From 20CM-4-69-16 sp035637455 (GTDB taxonomy: Bacteria; Gemmatimonadota; Gemmatimonadetes; Gemmatimonadales; GWC2-71-9), in contig DASPXE010000153.1 in the NCBI GenBank assembly GCA_035637455.1, positions 1 through 8,571 on the forward strand: a stretch of DNA of 8,571 bases. The letters are read 5' to 3'. Both the position numbers and the translations under genes were made by a program. Positions 1-6,182 of this stretch are shown here, one piece after another (the first letter of the stretch is position 1; each line of letters starts with the position of its first letter). Under the pieces are notes generated by a model. It was not told the origin of the DNA, searched no databases, and saw only the letters and a program-made list of their open reading frames with translations.

Positions 1-1
1 G

Positions 2-1546
2 GGCGGCTACGACTGCGACGAGCACATCGGCCGGTTCTGCTTCTGGTACGACGACGGCGCCGCGTCGCCCGGGTCCCCACCGCCCGAGCCCGAGCGCATC
101 GGGCGGGCGCGCGACCGGCTGCTCGCGAGGCTCGATACGGCGGCGGCTGCCGCCCCGGGTGACGACTGGATTGCAGGCCAGCGGGTGCGCTACCTGCTGC
201 AAAGCGGCCGCACCGCCGCCGCGCTCGCCGCCGCCCAGGCGTGCGGCGCCGCGCCGTGGTGGTGCGGGGCACTGGTGGGCCTCGCGCAGCACGTCGCAGG
301 GAACTACGCCGCGGCGGACTCCGCGTATCGGACCGCCTTGCGGGACATGCCGCGCGTCGAACGGTGTCGCTGGACCGACGTATCGCTGCTGCTCGACGGC
401 GAGCTGGCCCGGCGCTACCGCCAGCTCTCCTGCGACGAGCGCGGTGCGTTCGAGGAGCGGTTGTGGTGGCTCGCCCAGCCGCTCTACTCGCTCCCCGGCA
501 ACGACCGCCGCACCGAGCACCTCGCCCGCGCCACGATGGCCCGCATCGAGCAGGACGCGCGCTCGCCCTTCGGCATGTTCTGGGGTGACGACATGCGCGA
601 GACGCTGTTGCGGTACGGTTGGCCGGCGTACTGGACCCAGCAACCGCCCCGCTCGATCGGCTCGGTTGAGCCGCTGGTCACGAGTCATGAGCCCGAGCCG
701 GCGTTTCATTTCCTGGCGGACGCCCGGGCGTTCGACGATCCGGCAAGCTCGCAAGGGGAGAATTGGACGCCGGTCGCTCACCGCCCCCGCGAGCGCTACG
801 CGCCGGCGTACGCGACCGCATTCGCGCCGCTCGTGCACCAGGTGGCCCTGTTCCGGCGCGGCGATTCGTGCCTGGTCGTCGCCGCTTATGACGTGAGCGA
901 AGACACCCTGTTCGCGGGGACGGCTCGCGACGTGGCGCTCGTGCTCGCCCGCGACGAACGGAGCGTACCGGTGATCGAGCGCCGTCCGGACGCGGGCGCC
1001 TCGGACGTCATCGTCGCCAAAGTGGACGGGGGGCCCCAGCTCTTGAGCTTGGAGCTGGTCGCCGCCGCTCGGCGACACGTCGCCCGGGCGCGCTACGGCG
1101 TGCGCCCCCACGACGCCCTGGCCGGGTTCTCCGTCTCCGACGTCCTGCTGTTCGATCCTCCCGACACCCTGCCCACGGAGCTCGCGGCGGTGCTCCCCTA
1201 CGTGCGGGGCTCGACGGTCGTGCGGGGGAGCGCGCGTGTGGGGCTGTTCTGGGAGGTCGCCGGGCTCGACTCGGCCGAAGCCACGACCACCGTGGTCACG
1301 GTGCTGCCGGTCGGCACGGGGTGGCTGCGCCGCGCCGCGCAGTCGCTGCACATCGCGGGACGGCGCGCCTCCGTGCGGCTCGAGTGGCAGGAGCTGCCCC
1401 AGCTTCGCGGCGCCGTGGCCGGCCGGCCGCTGGCGGTCGACCTGTCGGGCCTCTCGCCTGGGCGCTACCGCATCGAGATCGCCGTGCACGGCGCGAGCGG
1501 GCGCCGGGCGGTCGCGACGCGGGAGATCGAGGTCGCGGGGCGGTGA
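2..1546 (+). CDS. TPR/GWxTD-like hypothetical protein, 5' end missing
   Basis: The reading frame is open from the window edge, so this is the last 514 residues of a longer protein; the GTG at 185 is internal. What is visible: a Cys-containing stretch (YDCDEHIGRFCFWYDDG) at the start, a Pro/Glu-rich linker, then an Ala-rich helical part with a TPR-like repeat (GNYAAADSAYRTAL, near residue 100 of the visible part). A region with RYGWPAYW follows, then a beta-rich C-terminal third with VGLFWEVAGL, a Trp-containing strand and LSPGRYRIEIAV. That C-terminal pattern resembles, from memory, the GWxTD-associated proteins common in Gemmatimonadota, which are mostly uncharacterised and often carry signal peptides. 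The N-terminus is not seen, so localisation is unknown. It ends 31 bp before the deacetylase gene on the same strand, but a -10-like box in that gap suggests separate initiation there. The coding call is firm; function is unknown. Confidence 0.85.
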   Translation, partial: GGYDCDEHIGRFCFWYDDGAASPGSPPPEPERIGRARDRLLARLDTAAAAAPGDDWIAGQRVRYLLQSGRTAAALAAAQACGAAPWWCGALVGLAQHVAGNYAAADSAYRTALRDMPRVERCRWTDVSLLLDGELARRYRQLSCDERGAFEERLWWLAQPLYSLPGNDRRTEHLARATMARIEQDARSPFGMFWGDDMRETLLRYGWPAYWTQQPPRSIGSVEPLVTSHEPEPAFHFLADARAFDDPASSQGENWTPVAHRPRERYAPAYATAFAPLVHQVALFRRGDSCLVVAAYDVSEDTLFAGTARDVALVLARDERSVPVIERRPDAGASDVIVAKVDGGPQLLSLELVAAARRHVARARYGVRPHDALAGFSVSDVLLFDPPDTLPTELAAVLPYVRGSTVVRGSARVGLFWEVAGLDSAEATTTVVTVLPVGTGWLRRAAQSLHIAGRRASVRLEWQELPQLRGAVAGRPLAVDLSGLSPGRYRIEIAVHGASGRRAVATREIEVAGR

Positions 1547-1563
1547 AAACGCCGGCCACGGGT

Positions 1564-1569
1564 TATCAT
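1564..1569 (+). promoter_or_regulatory. Candidate -10 box for a leaderless transcript
   Basis: TATCAT matches the -10 consensus at five of six positions and ends 8 nt before the ATG of the deacetylase gene. Transcription would therefore begin at or within a few bases of the start codon. This fits the lack of any Shine-Dalgarno sequence there. No convincing -35 box is seen 16-18 bp upstream, so the call rests on the -10 and its spacing. Confidence 0.35.
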
Positions 1570-1577
1570 GTGCACGC

Positions 1578-2297
1578 ATGAAGCTGCCGATCCTCGTGTA
1601 CCACAAGATCGACCGCATTCCGCCGGGCTCACGCTACCCGAAGAACTACGTGACGCCCGAGCAGTTTGCGGCGCAGCTCGTGTTCCTCGCGCGCCACCGC
1701 TACAGGAGCGTCAGCTTCGCTGACTACCTCGCTTATCGCCGCGGTGAGCGCGTCCTGCCCCCGCGCGCCATCATCATCAGCTTCGACGACGGGTACCGCT
1801 CGAACCGCACCATCGCGCTCCCGCTGCTGCGCCAGTACGGCTTCGGTGCTTCGGTCTTTCTTGTGGCGGCCTACGTGGGGAAGACCAACGCCTGGGATCG
1901 AGACGAGATCCAAGAGCCGCTGCTCGACCCCGCTGACATCCGGGCGCTGCAGGCGGAGGGGGGGATCGAGTTCGGCTCGCATACGGCGACGCACCCCCGC
2001 CTGACGAGGCTACCGCCGGTCGAAGCGCAGCGCGAGCTGCGCACCTCGCGCGAGCAGCTGGGCGCGCTCCTGGGAAAGCCCGTGACCGTGCTGGGCTACC
2101 CGTACGGCGACTACAACAGTCAGACGCTTCAATTGGCTCGCGACGCGGGTTACGAGGCCGGGGTCATCATGCGGCGTCGCATGAACACCGACGCGACGGA
2201 TCTGCTCGAGCTGCGGCGTATCCCAGTCACCTGCCTCACCTCGCCCGGACGGTTCGCGTGGGATTTGTTCAGGCTGCGGTGGTTTCATGGGTCGTGA
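1578..2297 (+). CDS. Polysaccharide deacetylase (NodB domain, CE4)
   Basis: A 239-residue protein that is almost entirely one NodB homology domain. Family members remove N- or O-acetyl groups from sugars such as GlcNAc in peptidoglycan or exopolysaccharide, using a divalent metal. The opening MKLPILVYHKI is typical of the IcaB/PgaB-like branch. Motif 1 is SFDDGY with Asp70 (catalytic base) and Asp71 (metal ligand). Motif 2 is the HxxxH of SHTATHP, His135 and His139, the remaining metal ligands. Motif 3 is YPYGDYN at 174-180. No signal peptide or membrane segment is visible, so it may be cytoplasmic or exported by another route. The ATG at 1578 is chosen because the domain begins right there; the frame extends upstream only inside the preceding gene. 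There is no Shine-Dalgarno, and a TATCAT box sits 8 nt upstream. The GT4 gene follows after 18 bp, suggesting co-transcription and a shared role in a surface glycan. Family assignment is firm; the substrate is unknown. Confidence 0.93.
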   Translation: MKLPILVYHKIDRIPPGSRYPKNYVTPEQFAAQLVFLARHRYRSVSFADYLAYRRGERVLPPRAIIISFDDGYRSNRTIALPLLRQYGFGASVFLVAAYVGKTNAWDRDEIQEPLLDPADIRALQAEGGIEFGSHTATHPRLTRLPPVEAQRELRTSREQLGALLGKPVTVLGYPYGDYNSQTLQLARDAGYEAGVIMRRRMNTDATDLLELRRIPVTCLTSPGRFAWDLFRLRWFHGS

Positions 2298-2315
2298 ACG
2301 GCGGGGACACCAAGT

Positions 2316-3392
2316 GTGCGCGTAGCGCTGCTGACGTCGGCGCGGACGTGGCGCGGTTCGGGGACGAGTCTCGCCAACATCGCTCGCGGGCTGGCCGGGC
2401 ACGGACACACCGTCGAACTGCTCGCCACGACGCCGGCCGTGACCGCCGGTTTCGCCGCGCAGGGGCTTGCGGTGCGCGAGCTGTCGATCCGCGACACGGG
2501 TCTCCGGGAGGCTCGCATTCTGCTGAGCGCGCTGCGGGAGCTCCAGAGCGATGTGGTGCTGGCCGAGAAGCCGCGCGATCTCCGGCTGGGCGCGCTCGCG
2601 TCGCTGGCGCGGCGCTTCACGCTGGTGTATCGCCACAACGTCGGCCAGGCGACGCCGCCGCACGACGCGGTCGTGAGGCTCGCGTACCGGCGCGTGGCCC
2701 TGACCGTCTTCCTCACACGTGCGGCCGCAGCGCAGGCGCGCTCGGTGGCGCCGTTTATGGTGCGGCGACCAGCACGAGTGATCTACGAGGCCGTGGATAC
2801 GGAGCGGTTCCGGCCCGACGCGGCCGCGGGACGCGAGTTCCGTGAGCGGCACGGCCTGGGCGACCGCCCGTTCCTGCTCGCGGTGGGCGCGCTCGAGCGC
2901 GAGAAGCGCTATGACTGGCTGCTCGACGCGCTCGCTCGGCTCGGGCCGCACGGGCCGCCGCTCCTGGTGTGTGGCGAGGGCGGGTTCGCCGGGTTGATCC
3001 GCGACCAAGCGGCGCGGCTCGGGCTCGACGTCCGCTTGCTGGGGTTCCTGGCGCCGGTCGAGCTGGCGACGGCGTACAACGCGGCCACGTGCGTGGTCCA
3101 CGCCTGCCCGGTGGAGACGTTCGGGCTCGCGCTCGCCGAGGCGATGGCGTGTGGCCGTCCGGTCGTGGCCGTGGCCGGCGCGGCGCTCGGCGAAGTGCTG
3201 GGCGACGCCGGCGTCCTCACCGGAGACGATCCGGAGCAGTACGCGCTGGCGCTCGCCGAGCTGCTCGCCGATCCGCCGCGCCGCAGCGCCCTCGGCACCG
3301 CGGCGCGGCGGCGGGCGGTGGAGCTGTTCTCGCTCGAGCGGATGGGCCGCGAGTATGCCGCAGCGCTCGAGGAGGCGAAAAACGCTAGCTGA
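2316..3392 (+). CDS. Glycosyltransferase family 4 (GT-B fold)
   Basis: A 358-residue GT-B enzyme that should transfer a sugar from a nucleotide-sugar donor to a glycan or lipid acceptor with retention of configuration, on the cytoplasmic side. The N-terminal Rossmann domain starts MRVALLTSAR and has the Gly-rich acceptor-side turn GSGTSLANIARGL. The C-terminal donor domain runs from about residue 184, with LAVGALEREKRYDWLLDAL, a basic residue (Lys197) where GT4 enzymes bind donor phosphate, and the EX7E motif at Glu267 and Glu275 (VETFGLALAEAMACG). Length is normal for the family. The start is GTG, preceded by a purine-rich GGCGGGGAC about 8 nt upstream; the alternative GTG two bases earlier hits a stop at once. 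It lies 18 bp after the deacetylase gene, and the pair probably builds and modifies one polysaccharide. Its stop overlaps the stop of the opposing amt gene by 8 bp. Acceptor and donor cannot be told from sequence. Confidence 0.92.
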   Translation: MRVALLTSARTWRGSGTSLANIARGLAGHGHTVELLATTPAVTAGFAAQGLAVRELSIRDTGLREARILLSALRELQSDVVLAEKPRDLRLGALASLARRFTLVYRHNVGQATPPHDAVVRLAYRRVALTVFLTRAAAAQARSVAPFMVRRPARVIYEAVDTERFRPDAAAGREFRERHGLGDRPFLLAVGALEREKRYDWLLDALARLGPHGPPLLVCGEGGFAGLIRDQAARLGLDVRLLGFLAPVELATAYNAATCVVHACPVETFGLALAEAMACGRPVVAVAGAALGEVLGDAGVLTGDDPEQYALALAELLADPPRRSALGTAARRRAVELFSLERMGREYAAALEEAKNAS

Positions 3393-4734
3393 CGGCCGGC
3401 GCCTCCAAGGGCGTCGCAGGGACGGACGAAACGATGACGCTCTCACCCAGCGCCGTCCCCGACCCAGCGATCGCCCCCTGCTCACCGAAGTATGCCTCTT
3501 CGCCGTGCTCGCTCAGGTCGAGGCCCCGCAGCTGGGCGCGCACATCGGCTTTGACGCCGACCGTGGCCTTGACGATCATCATGATCACGGCCGTCCCCGT
3601 CGCGGCCAGCACGACAGTCGCCAGCACCGCGAGCAGCTGAATCCCCATCTGCGCGAAGTTGCCGGCCAGCCAGCCGTCGCCGCCCGCCGGGTTGGCCAGC
3701 TTCGTCGCGAACACGCCGGTCAGCATCGCTCCAGCCATTCCCGCGAGCCCGTGGCAGGAGAACACGTCGAGCGAGTCATCGAGCCGCGTTTTCGCGCGGA
3801 TTTGGATCGCGGTGTAGCTCACCAGCGCGCTCAGCGCTCCGACCGCGAGGGAGGCAGGCGCCGTGATGTATCCCGCCGCGGGGGTGATGCCCACGAGCCC
3901 GACGACGAGGCCGGTTGCGGCTCCGACCGCCGTCACCTTGCCGGACCGGGCCAGATCCAGGCACGCCCAGGTGACGAGCGCCATGGCGGCCGCGGTGTTG
4001 GTGTTGGTGAACGCGAGCGCGGCGAGGCCGTTGGCGGCAAGGGCAGAGCCGGCGTTGAAGCCGAACCATCCGAACCATAAGAGCCCGGCGCCGAGCAGTA
4101 CGAGCGGCACGTTGTGCGGGACAATGGCGGTGCGCTTGAAGTCGCGCCGCGGCCCCAGCATGCGCGCCGCGACCAGCGCCGACACGCCGGCGCTGATGTG
4201 CACCACCGTGCCGCCCGCGAAGTCGAGCGCCCCCAGCTTCTGTAGCCACCCTCCCGCGCCCCACACCCAGTGGGCGAGCGGGTCGTAGATGAACGTCGCC
4301 CACAGCAGCAGGAACACGACGTAGGCGCGGAACCGCATCCGCTCCACGATCGCCCCCGAGATCAGCGCCGGCGTAATGATCGCGAACATCAGCTGGAACA
4401 TCGCGTGCGCCTGCAACGGGATCGTGGCCGCGTACGCGGGGTCGGGATCCCCTCCCACACCGCGGAAGCCCAGCCAGGCGAGGCCGCCCCACAAGGGCGA
4501 GCCGTGCCCGAACGCGATCGAGTAGCCGACAAGGACCCACTGCACGCTGATGAGACCGAGCGCGACGACGCTCATCATCATGGTGTTGAGGGCGTTCTTG
4601 GGCCGCACCAGCCCGCCGTAGAAGAACGCCAGGCCGACGGTCATCACCATCACGAGCGCCGTGGAGGCGAGCACCCAGGCGGTGTCGCCCGCCGAGATGG
4701 CCGCAGCGTCGATCGCGAGTAAGGGCAGTCTCAT
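3385..4734 (-). CDS. amt: Ammonium channel Amt
   Basis: A 449-residue inner-membrane ammonium channel of the Amt/MEP/Rh family, which conducts NH4+/NH3 through a trimer with one pore per subunit. Residues aligned by eye with E. coli AmtB: the pore histidines His179 (in GGTVVHISAG) and His328 (in FSCHGLAG), Asp171 near the recruitment site, Trp158 in HWVWGAGG, and gate-region phenylalanines in FQLMFA and WFGFNAGS. The hydrophobic profile fits about eleven membrane helices. The mature-like start GDTAWVLASTALVM lacks the long cleaved signal of E. coli AmtB. The cytoplasmic tail has the conserved LDLSEHGEEAY at 406-415, the part that meets GlnK, followed by a further 34 residues of low-complexity tail. 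The start overlaps the PII stop as ATGA, with a strong Shine-Dalgarno inside the PII reading frame, so the two are probably translationally coupled. Its stop overlaps the convergent glycosyltransferase stop. Confidence 0.97.
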   Translation of the reverse strand: MRLPLLAIDAAAISAGDTAWVLASTALVMVMTVGLAFFYGGLVRPKNALNTMMMSVVALGLISVQWVLVGYSIAFGHGSPLWGGLAWLGFRGVGGDPDPAYAATIPLQAHAMFQLMFAIITPALISGAIVERMRFRAYVVFLLLWATFIYDPLAHWVWGAGGWLQKLGALDFAGGTVVHISAGVSALVAARMLGPRRDFKRTAIVPHNVPLVLLGAGLLWFGWFGFNAGSALAANGLAALAFTNTNTAAAMALVTWACLDLARSGKVTAVGAATGLVVGLVGITPAAGYITAPASLAVGALSALVSYTAIQIRAKTRLDDSLDVFSCHGLAGMAGAMLTGVFATKLANPAGGDGWLAGNFAQMGIQLLAVLATVVLAATGTAVIMMIVKATVGVKADVRAQLRGLDLSEHGEEAYFGEQGAIAGSGTALGESVIVSSVPATPLEAPAVS

Positions 4735-5150
4735 GTTTCCTCCCCGGCAGTCGCGCCGGCATGCTGGGCCGTCTCGAGCGCGGCACGCTGGACTGCGTCC
4801 GCGTTCACCGCGGTGAGCGCCGCGTTGTCGAGCTCGCCGGTGCGAATCCGGATCACGCGCTCGATCGGCTGCACGAAGATCTTGCCGTCGCCGACTTCAC
4901 CGGTGCGCGCGGACGACAGGATCGCCTTGATGCACGGCTCCACGAAGGGCTCGGAGCAGACCATCTCGATCTTCACCTTTTCCTGGAATTCCATGACGAT
5001 GGTGGTGCCACGATACTGCTCGACGATCTCCTGCTCGCCCCCGTGGCCGCTGACGCGGGTCAGCGTGATCCCGGTGACGCCGGCCCGAAACAACGCCGCC
5101 TTGACCTCTGGGAGGCGCTCGGGCCGCACGATAGTGGTGATGAGTTTCAT
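4731..5150 (-). CDS. PII nitrogen regulatory protein, variant T-loop
   Basis: A 139-residue PII (GlnB/GlnK) family protein, a trimeric sensor of ATP/ADP and 2-oxoglutarate that in this genomic setting is expected to plug the Amt channel when ammonium is plentiful. Conserved parts: beta1 MKLITTIVRP; Tyr46-Arg47-Gly48 in the T-loop; Lys58 in KVKIEMV; the B-loop TGEVGDGKIFV with Gly84, Gly87, Gly89 and Lys90; and the C-loop RVIRIRTGE with Arg101 and Arg103. Differences from E. coli GlnB, with no gaps in this region: position 51 is Ile instead of the uridylylated Tyr, position 39 is Glu instead of the 2-oxoglutarate-contacting Gln, position 40 is Gln instead of Lys, and position 85 is Glu instead of Lys. 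The usual length is 112; here there are about 27 extra Ala-rich residues at the C-terminus. The gene precedes amt with an ATGA overlap. No Shine-Dalgarno is seen before the ATG. Pairing with amt favours a GlnK-like role, but glnB or glnK cannot be assigned. Confidence 0.95.
   Translation of the reverse strand: MKLITTIVRPERLPEVKAALFRAGVTGITLTRVSGHGGEQEIVEQYRGTTIVMEFQEKVKIEMVCSEPFVEPCIKAILSSARTGEVGDGKIFVQPIERVIRIRTGELDNAALTAVNADAVQRAALETAQHAGATAGEET
4735..4745 (-). promoter_or_regulatory. Ribosome binding site of amt inside the PII gene
   Basis: On the minus strand GGGGAGGAAAC lies directly before the amt ATG and at the same time encodes the last residues of PII (Gly-Glu-Glu-Thr). With the 4-bp ATGA overlap this decides the amt start and points to translational coupling. 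Confidence 0.8.
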
Positions 5151-5156
5151 GGGTCG

Positions 5157-5185
5157 AAGCTAGCGCGCCCCTTTCTCACCGTCAA
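5157..5185 (-). promoter_or_regulatory. Sigma-70-like promoter giving a leaderless PII transcript
   Basis: On the minus strand a TTGACG -35 box (5185-5180, five of six consensus bases) is separated by exactly 17 bp from TAGCTT (5162-5157), which has the TAnnnT core of a -10 box. Only 6 nt separate the -10 from the PII ATG, so transcription should begin at the A of the start codon. This agrees with the absence of a Shine-Dalgarno sequence. The prediction is from spacing and consensus only. Confidence 0.5.
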
Positions 5186-5193
5186 TCGATTTT

Positions 5194-5206
5194 TGCATTT
5201 GATGCA
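5194..5206. repeat. 13-bp palindrome TGCAT-TTG-ATGCA and nearby TGCA half sites
   Basis: TGCAT and ATGCA form perfect 5-bp arms around a 3-bp centre. Related half sites follow at 5221-5225 (GTGCA) and 5235-5240 (GTGCAT), with the 8-bp palindrome CGGTACCG lying between those two (5228-5235). All are in the 80 bp between the two PII promoter candidates, where a repressor or activator of the PII operon could bind. The regulator is not identifiable. Confidence 0.4.
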
Positions 5207-5241
5207 CGATTTCACCGACAGTGCAGCCGGTACCGTGCATG

Positions 5242-5255
5242 GCAATCGGTGTGCC
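5242..5255 (-). promoter_or_regulatory. Sigma-54 (-24/-12) promoter for PII-Amt
   Basis: The minus strand reads GGCAC, five bases, then TTGC, the core of the sigma-54 promoter, with GG and GC exactly ten bases apart as required. The bases next to the core (C before GG, A after GGCAC, C after TTGC) are off consensus. Transcription would begin near 5230, leaving an 80-nt leader before the PII gene. Sigma-54 control of PII and ammonium channel operons is well known in Proteobacteria; its use here is inferred from the motif and the gene it faces. Confidence 0.6.
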
Positions 5256-5295
5256 GCCGGGGAGAATGTGCCGTCTGAGTCCCACATGCGCAACA

Positions 5296-5309
5296 GCACA
5301 TTTTGGTGC
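5296..5309. promoter_or_regulatory. NtrC-like enhancer site
   Basis: GCAC, six bases, GTGC forms an inverted repeat with the TGGTGC half seen in NtrC sites (consensus TGCAC-N6-GGTGCA). The spacing between half sites is one base shorter than that consensus. It lies about 65-80 bp upstream of the start predicted from the sigma-54 candidate, a usual place for an enhancer. A weak call taken alone, strengthened by position. Confidence 0.35.
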
Positions 5310-5463
5310 CCGGCGCCCGTCAGGCGCCCCGGCCGCGCACCTGACACCACGAGGGGACAGTGCGGCGGCGCCGCTCCTGCTGCGCCAATGCGGCACAGAA
5401 TTCGCCCCCGGCGGGGTGGCAGCCGTCGCTAGCCGCTAACACCTGATCTCACAGGGGGTTTCC

Positions 5464-6045
5464 ATGCGTATCGTGGCGCGCGTCATCGCGCTTGGGGGCG
5501 CGCTCTTGGCCGTCGCACCCGCGGCCCGGGCCCAGTATCCGCAGCGGCGCGAAGGGTTCTGGATCGGCTTCGGGCTGGGCTACGGCTCAGCCAACATCAC
5601 CTGCGACAGCTGTGGCAGCGGCCCGCGCACCGGCGGTGTCACGGCGTTTCTCAAGCTGGGTGGAACGCCCAGCCGCAACCTGCTCATCGGCGGGGCGATC
5701 AACGGCTGGTCGCACACGAGCGGCGGGGCTACGGAGACGATCGGTAATGTCACCGCGTCCCTCTACTATTATCCCGTCGCGGCCAGCGGCCTCTTCTTGA
5801 GCGGTGGGTTGGGCTTTTCGACCTACAACGTGAACACGAGCCCGTCGATAACCGGTACGGGTTGGGGGTTCACGGCGGGGGTCGGGTACGACGTCCGGGT
5901 CGGCCGCAACGTCTCACTCACGCCGGTGGCGAACTTCGTCTACGGCGGGGTCGGTGAGCTCGGGCTGTCGGGGGGTGGAGGGACGTTCGCGACCGGTTGG
6001 AAGCAGAACGTAGTCGACTTCGGACTGGGCGTCACGTTCCACTGA
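5464..6045 (+). CDS. Small outer-membrane beta-barrel protein
   Basis: A 193-residue exported protein. Residues 1-23 are a Sec signal peptide (MRIVARVIALGG core, hydrophobic stretch, AARA then Q), with likely cleavage after ARA. The mature part is made of alternating hydrophobic and polar strands rich in Gly, Ser, Thr and aromatic residues: GFWIGFGLGYGSANI, then GGVTAFLKLGG, ASLYYYPV, LFLSGGLGFSTYNV, GWGFTAGVGYDVRV and a final strand VVDFGLGVTFH. This suggests an eight-strand barrel of the OmpA/OmpW size class with a near-C-terminal Phe as insertion signal. A CDSCG pair in the first outer loop could form a disulfide. A Shine-Dalgarno run GGGGG ends 5 nt before the ATG. The protease gene lies 137 bp downstream on the same strand, with no terminator between them, so they may be co-transcribed. 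Fold class is likely; no specific function can be given. Confidence 0.88.
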   Translation: MRIVARVIALGGALLAVAPAARAQYPQRREGFWIGFGLGYGSANITCDSCGSGPRTGGVTAFLKLGGTPSRNLLIGGAINGWSHTSGGATETIGNVTASLYYYPVAASGLFLSGGLGFSTYNVNTSPSITGTGWGFTAGVGYDVRVGRNVSLTPVANFVYGGVGELGLSGGGGTFATGWKQNVVDFGLGVTFH

Positions 6046-6170
6046 TCGATTAAAGAGCCCGCGCGCTCCCCCCCGGTGCTGCGTATCCGCTACACGCGGT
6101 GCCCGGGTCCGCTTGGCGTTCAGTCGGCATCGGTCTTGCCCTTCCTGCCGCTCGCTCCATCACACCACCT

Positions 6171-6176
6171 AGGAGG
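6171..6176 (+). promoter_or_regulatory. Shine-Dalgarno of the subtilase gene
   Basis: A perfect AGGAGG with 6 nt to the ATG at 6183. It decides that start over the in-frame ATG at 6099, whose extra 28 residues would precede the signal peptide. The 137-bp gap upstream (6046-6182) shows no other clear element; it includes a run of seven C at 6068-6074. Confidence 0.8.
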
Positions 6177-6182
6177 GGACGC

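Larger units (their letters stand above)
5151..5463. other. Divergent intergenic region, PII/Amt versus outer-membrane protein
   Basis: This 313-bp gap contains no convincing gene. It is less GC-rich near the PII start (a T-rich patch around 5184-5200) than elsewhere. It holds two promoter candidates pointing left toward PII, an NtrC-like inverted repeat, a 13-bp palindrome, and TGCA half sites. A GC-rich imperfect hairpin lies at 5305-5341, with outer arms GGTGC/GCACC and an inner GGCGCC pair around the loop CGTCA. It has no T-tract on either strand, so it is not a terminator. Toward the right, GGGGG at 5454-5458 is the Shine-Dalgarno of the outer-membrane protein gene. No clear promoter for that gene was found. 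Confidence 0.6.

Noticed and set aside
1958..1964. G7 run in the deacetylase gene and C7 run at 6068-6074 as phase-variation tracts
   Set aside because: Runs this short are common at this GC content, and neither reading frame shows a break.
2010..3485. 491-codon open frame on the minus strand opposite the deacetylase end and glycosyltransferase genes
   Set aside because: It is Arg/Pro/His-rich with no recognisable domain, and mirrors two genes with clear catalytic motifs; long antisense frames are expected at this GC content.
5305..5341. GC-rich hairpin as a terminator in the PII/outer-membrane gap
   Set aside because: The stem is interrupted by a bulge, there is no T-tract on either strand, and no gene ends there.
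6046..6070. Terminator after the barrel protein gene
   Set aside because: Only a 4-bp GAGC/GCTC stem without a T run is visible.
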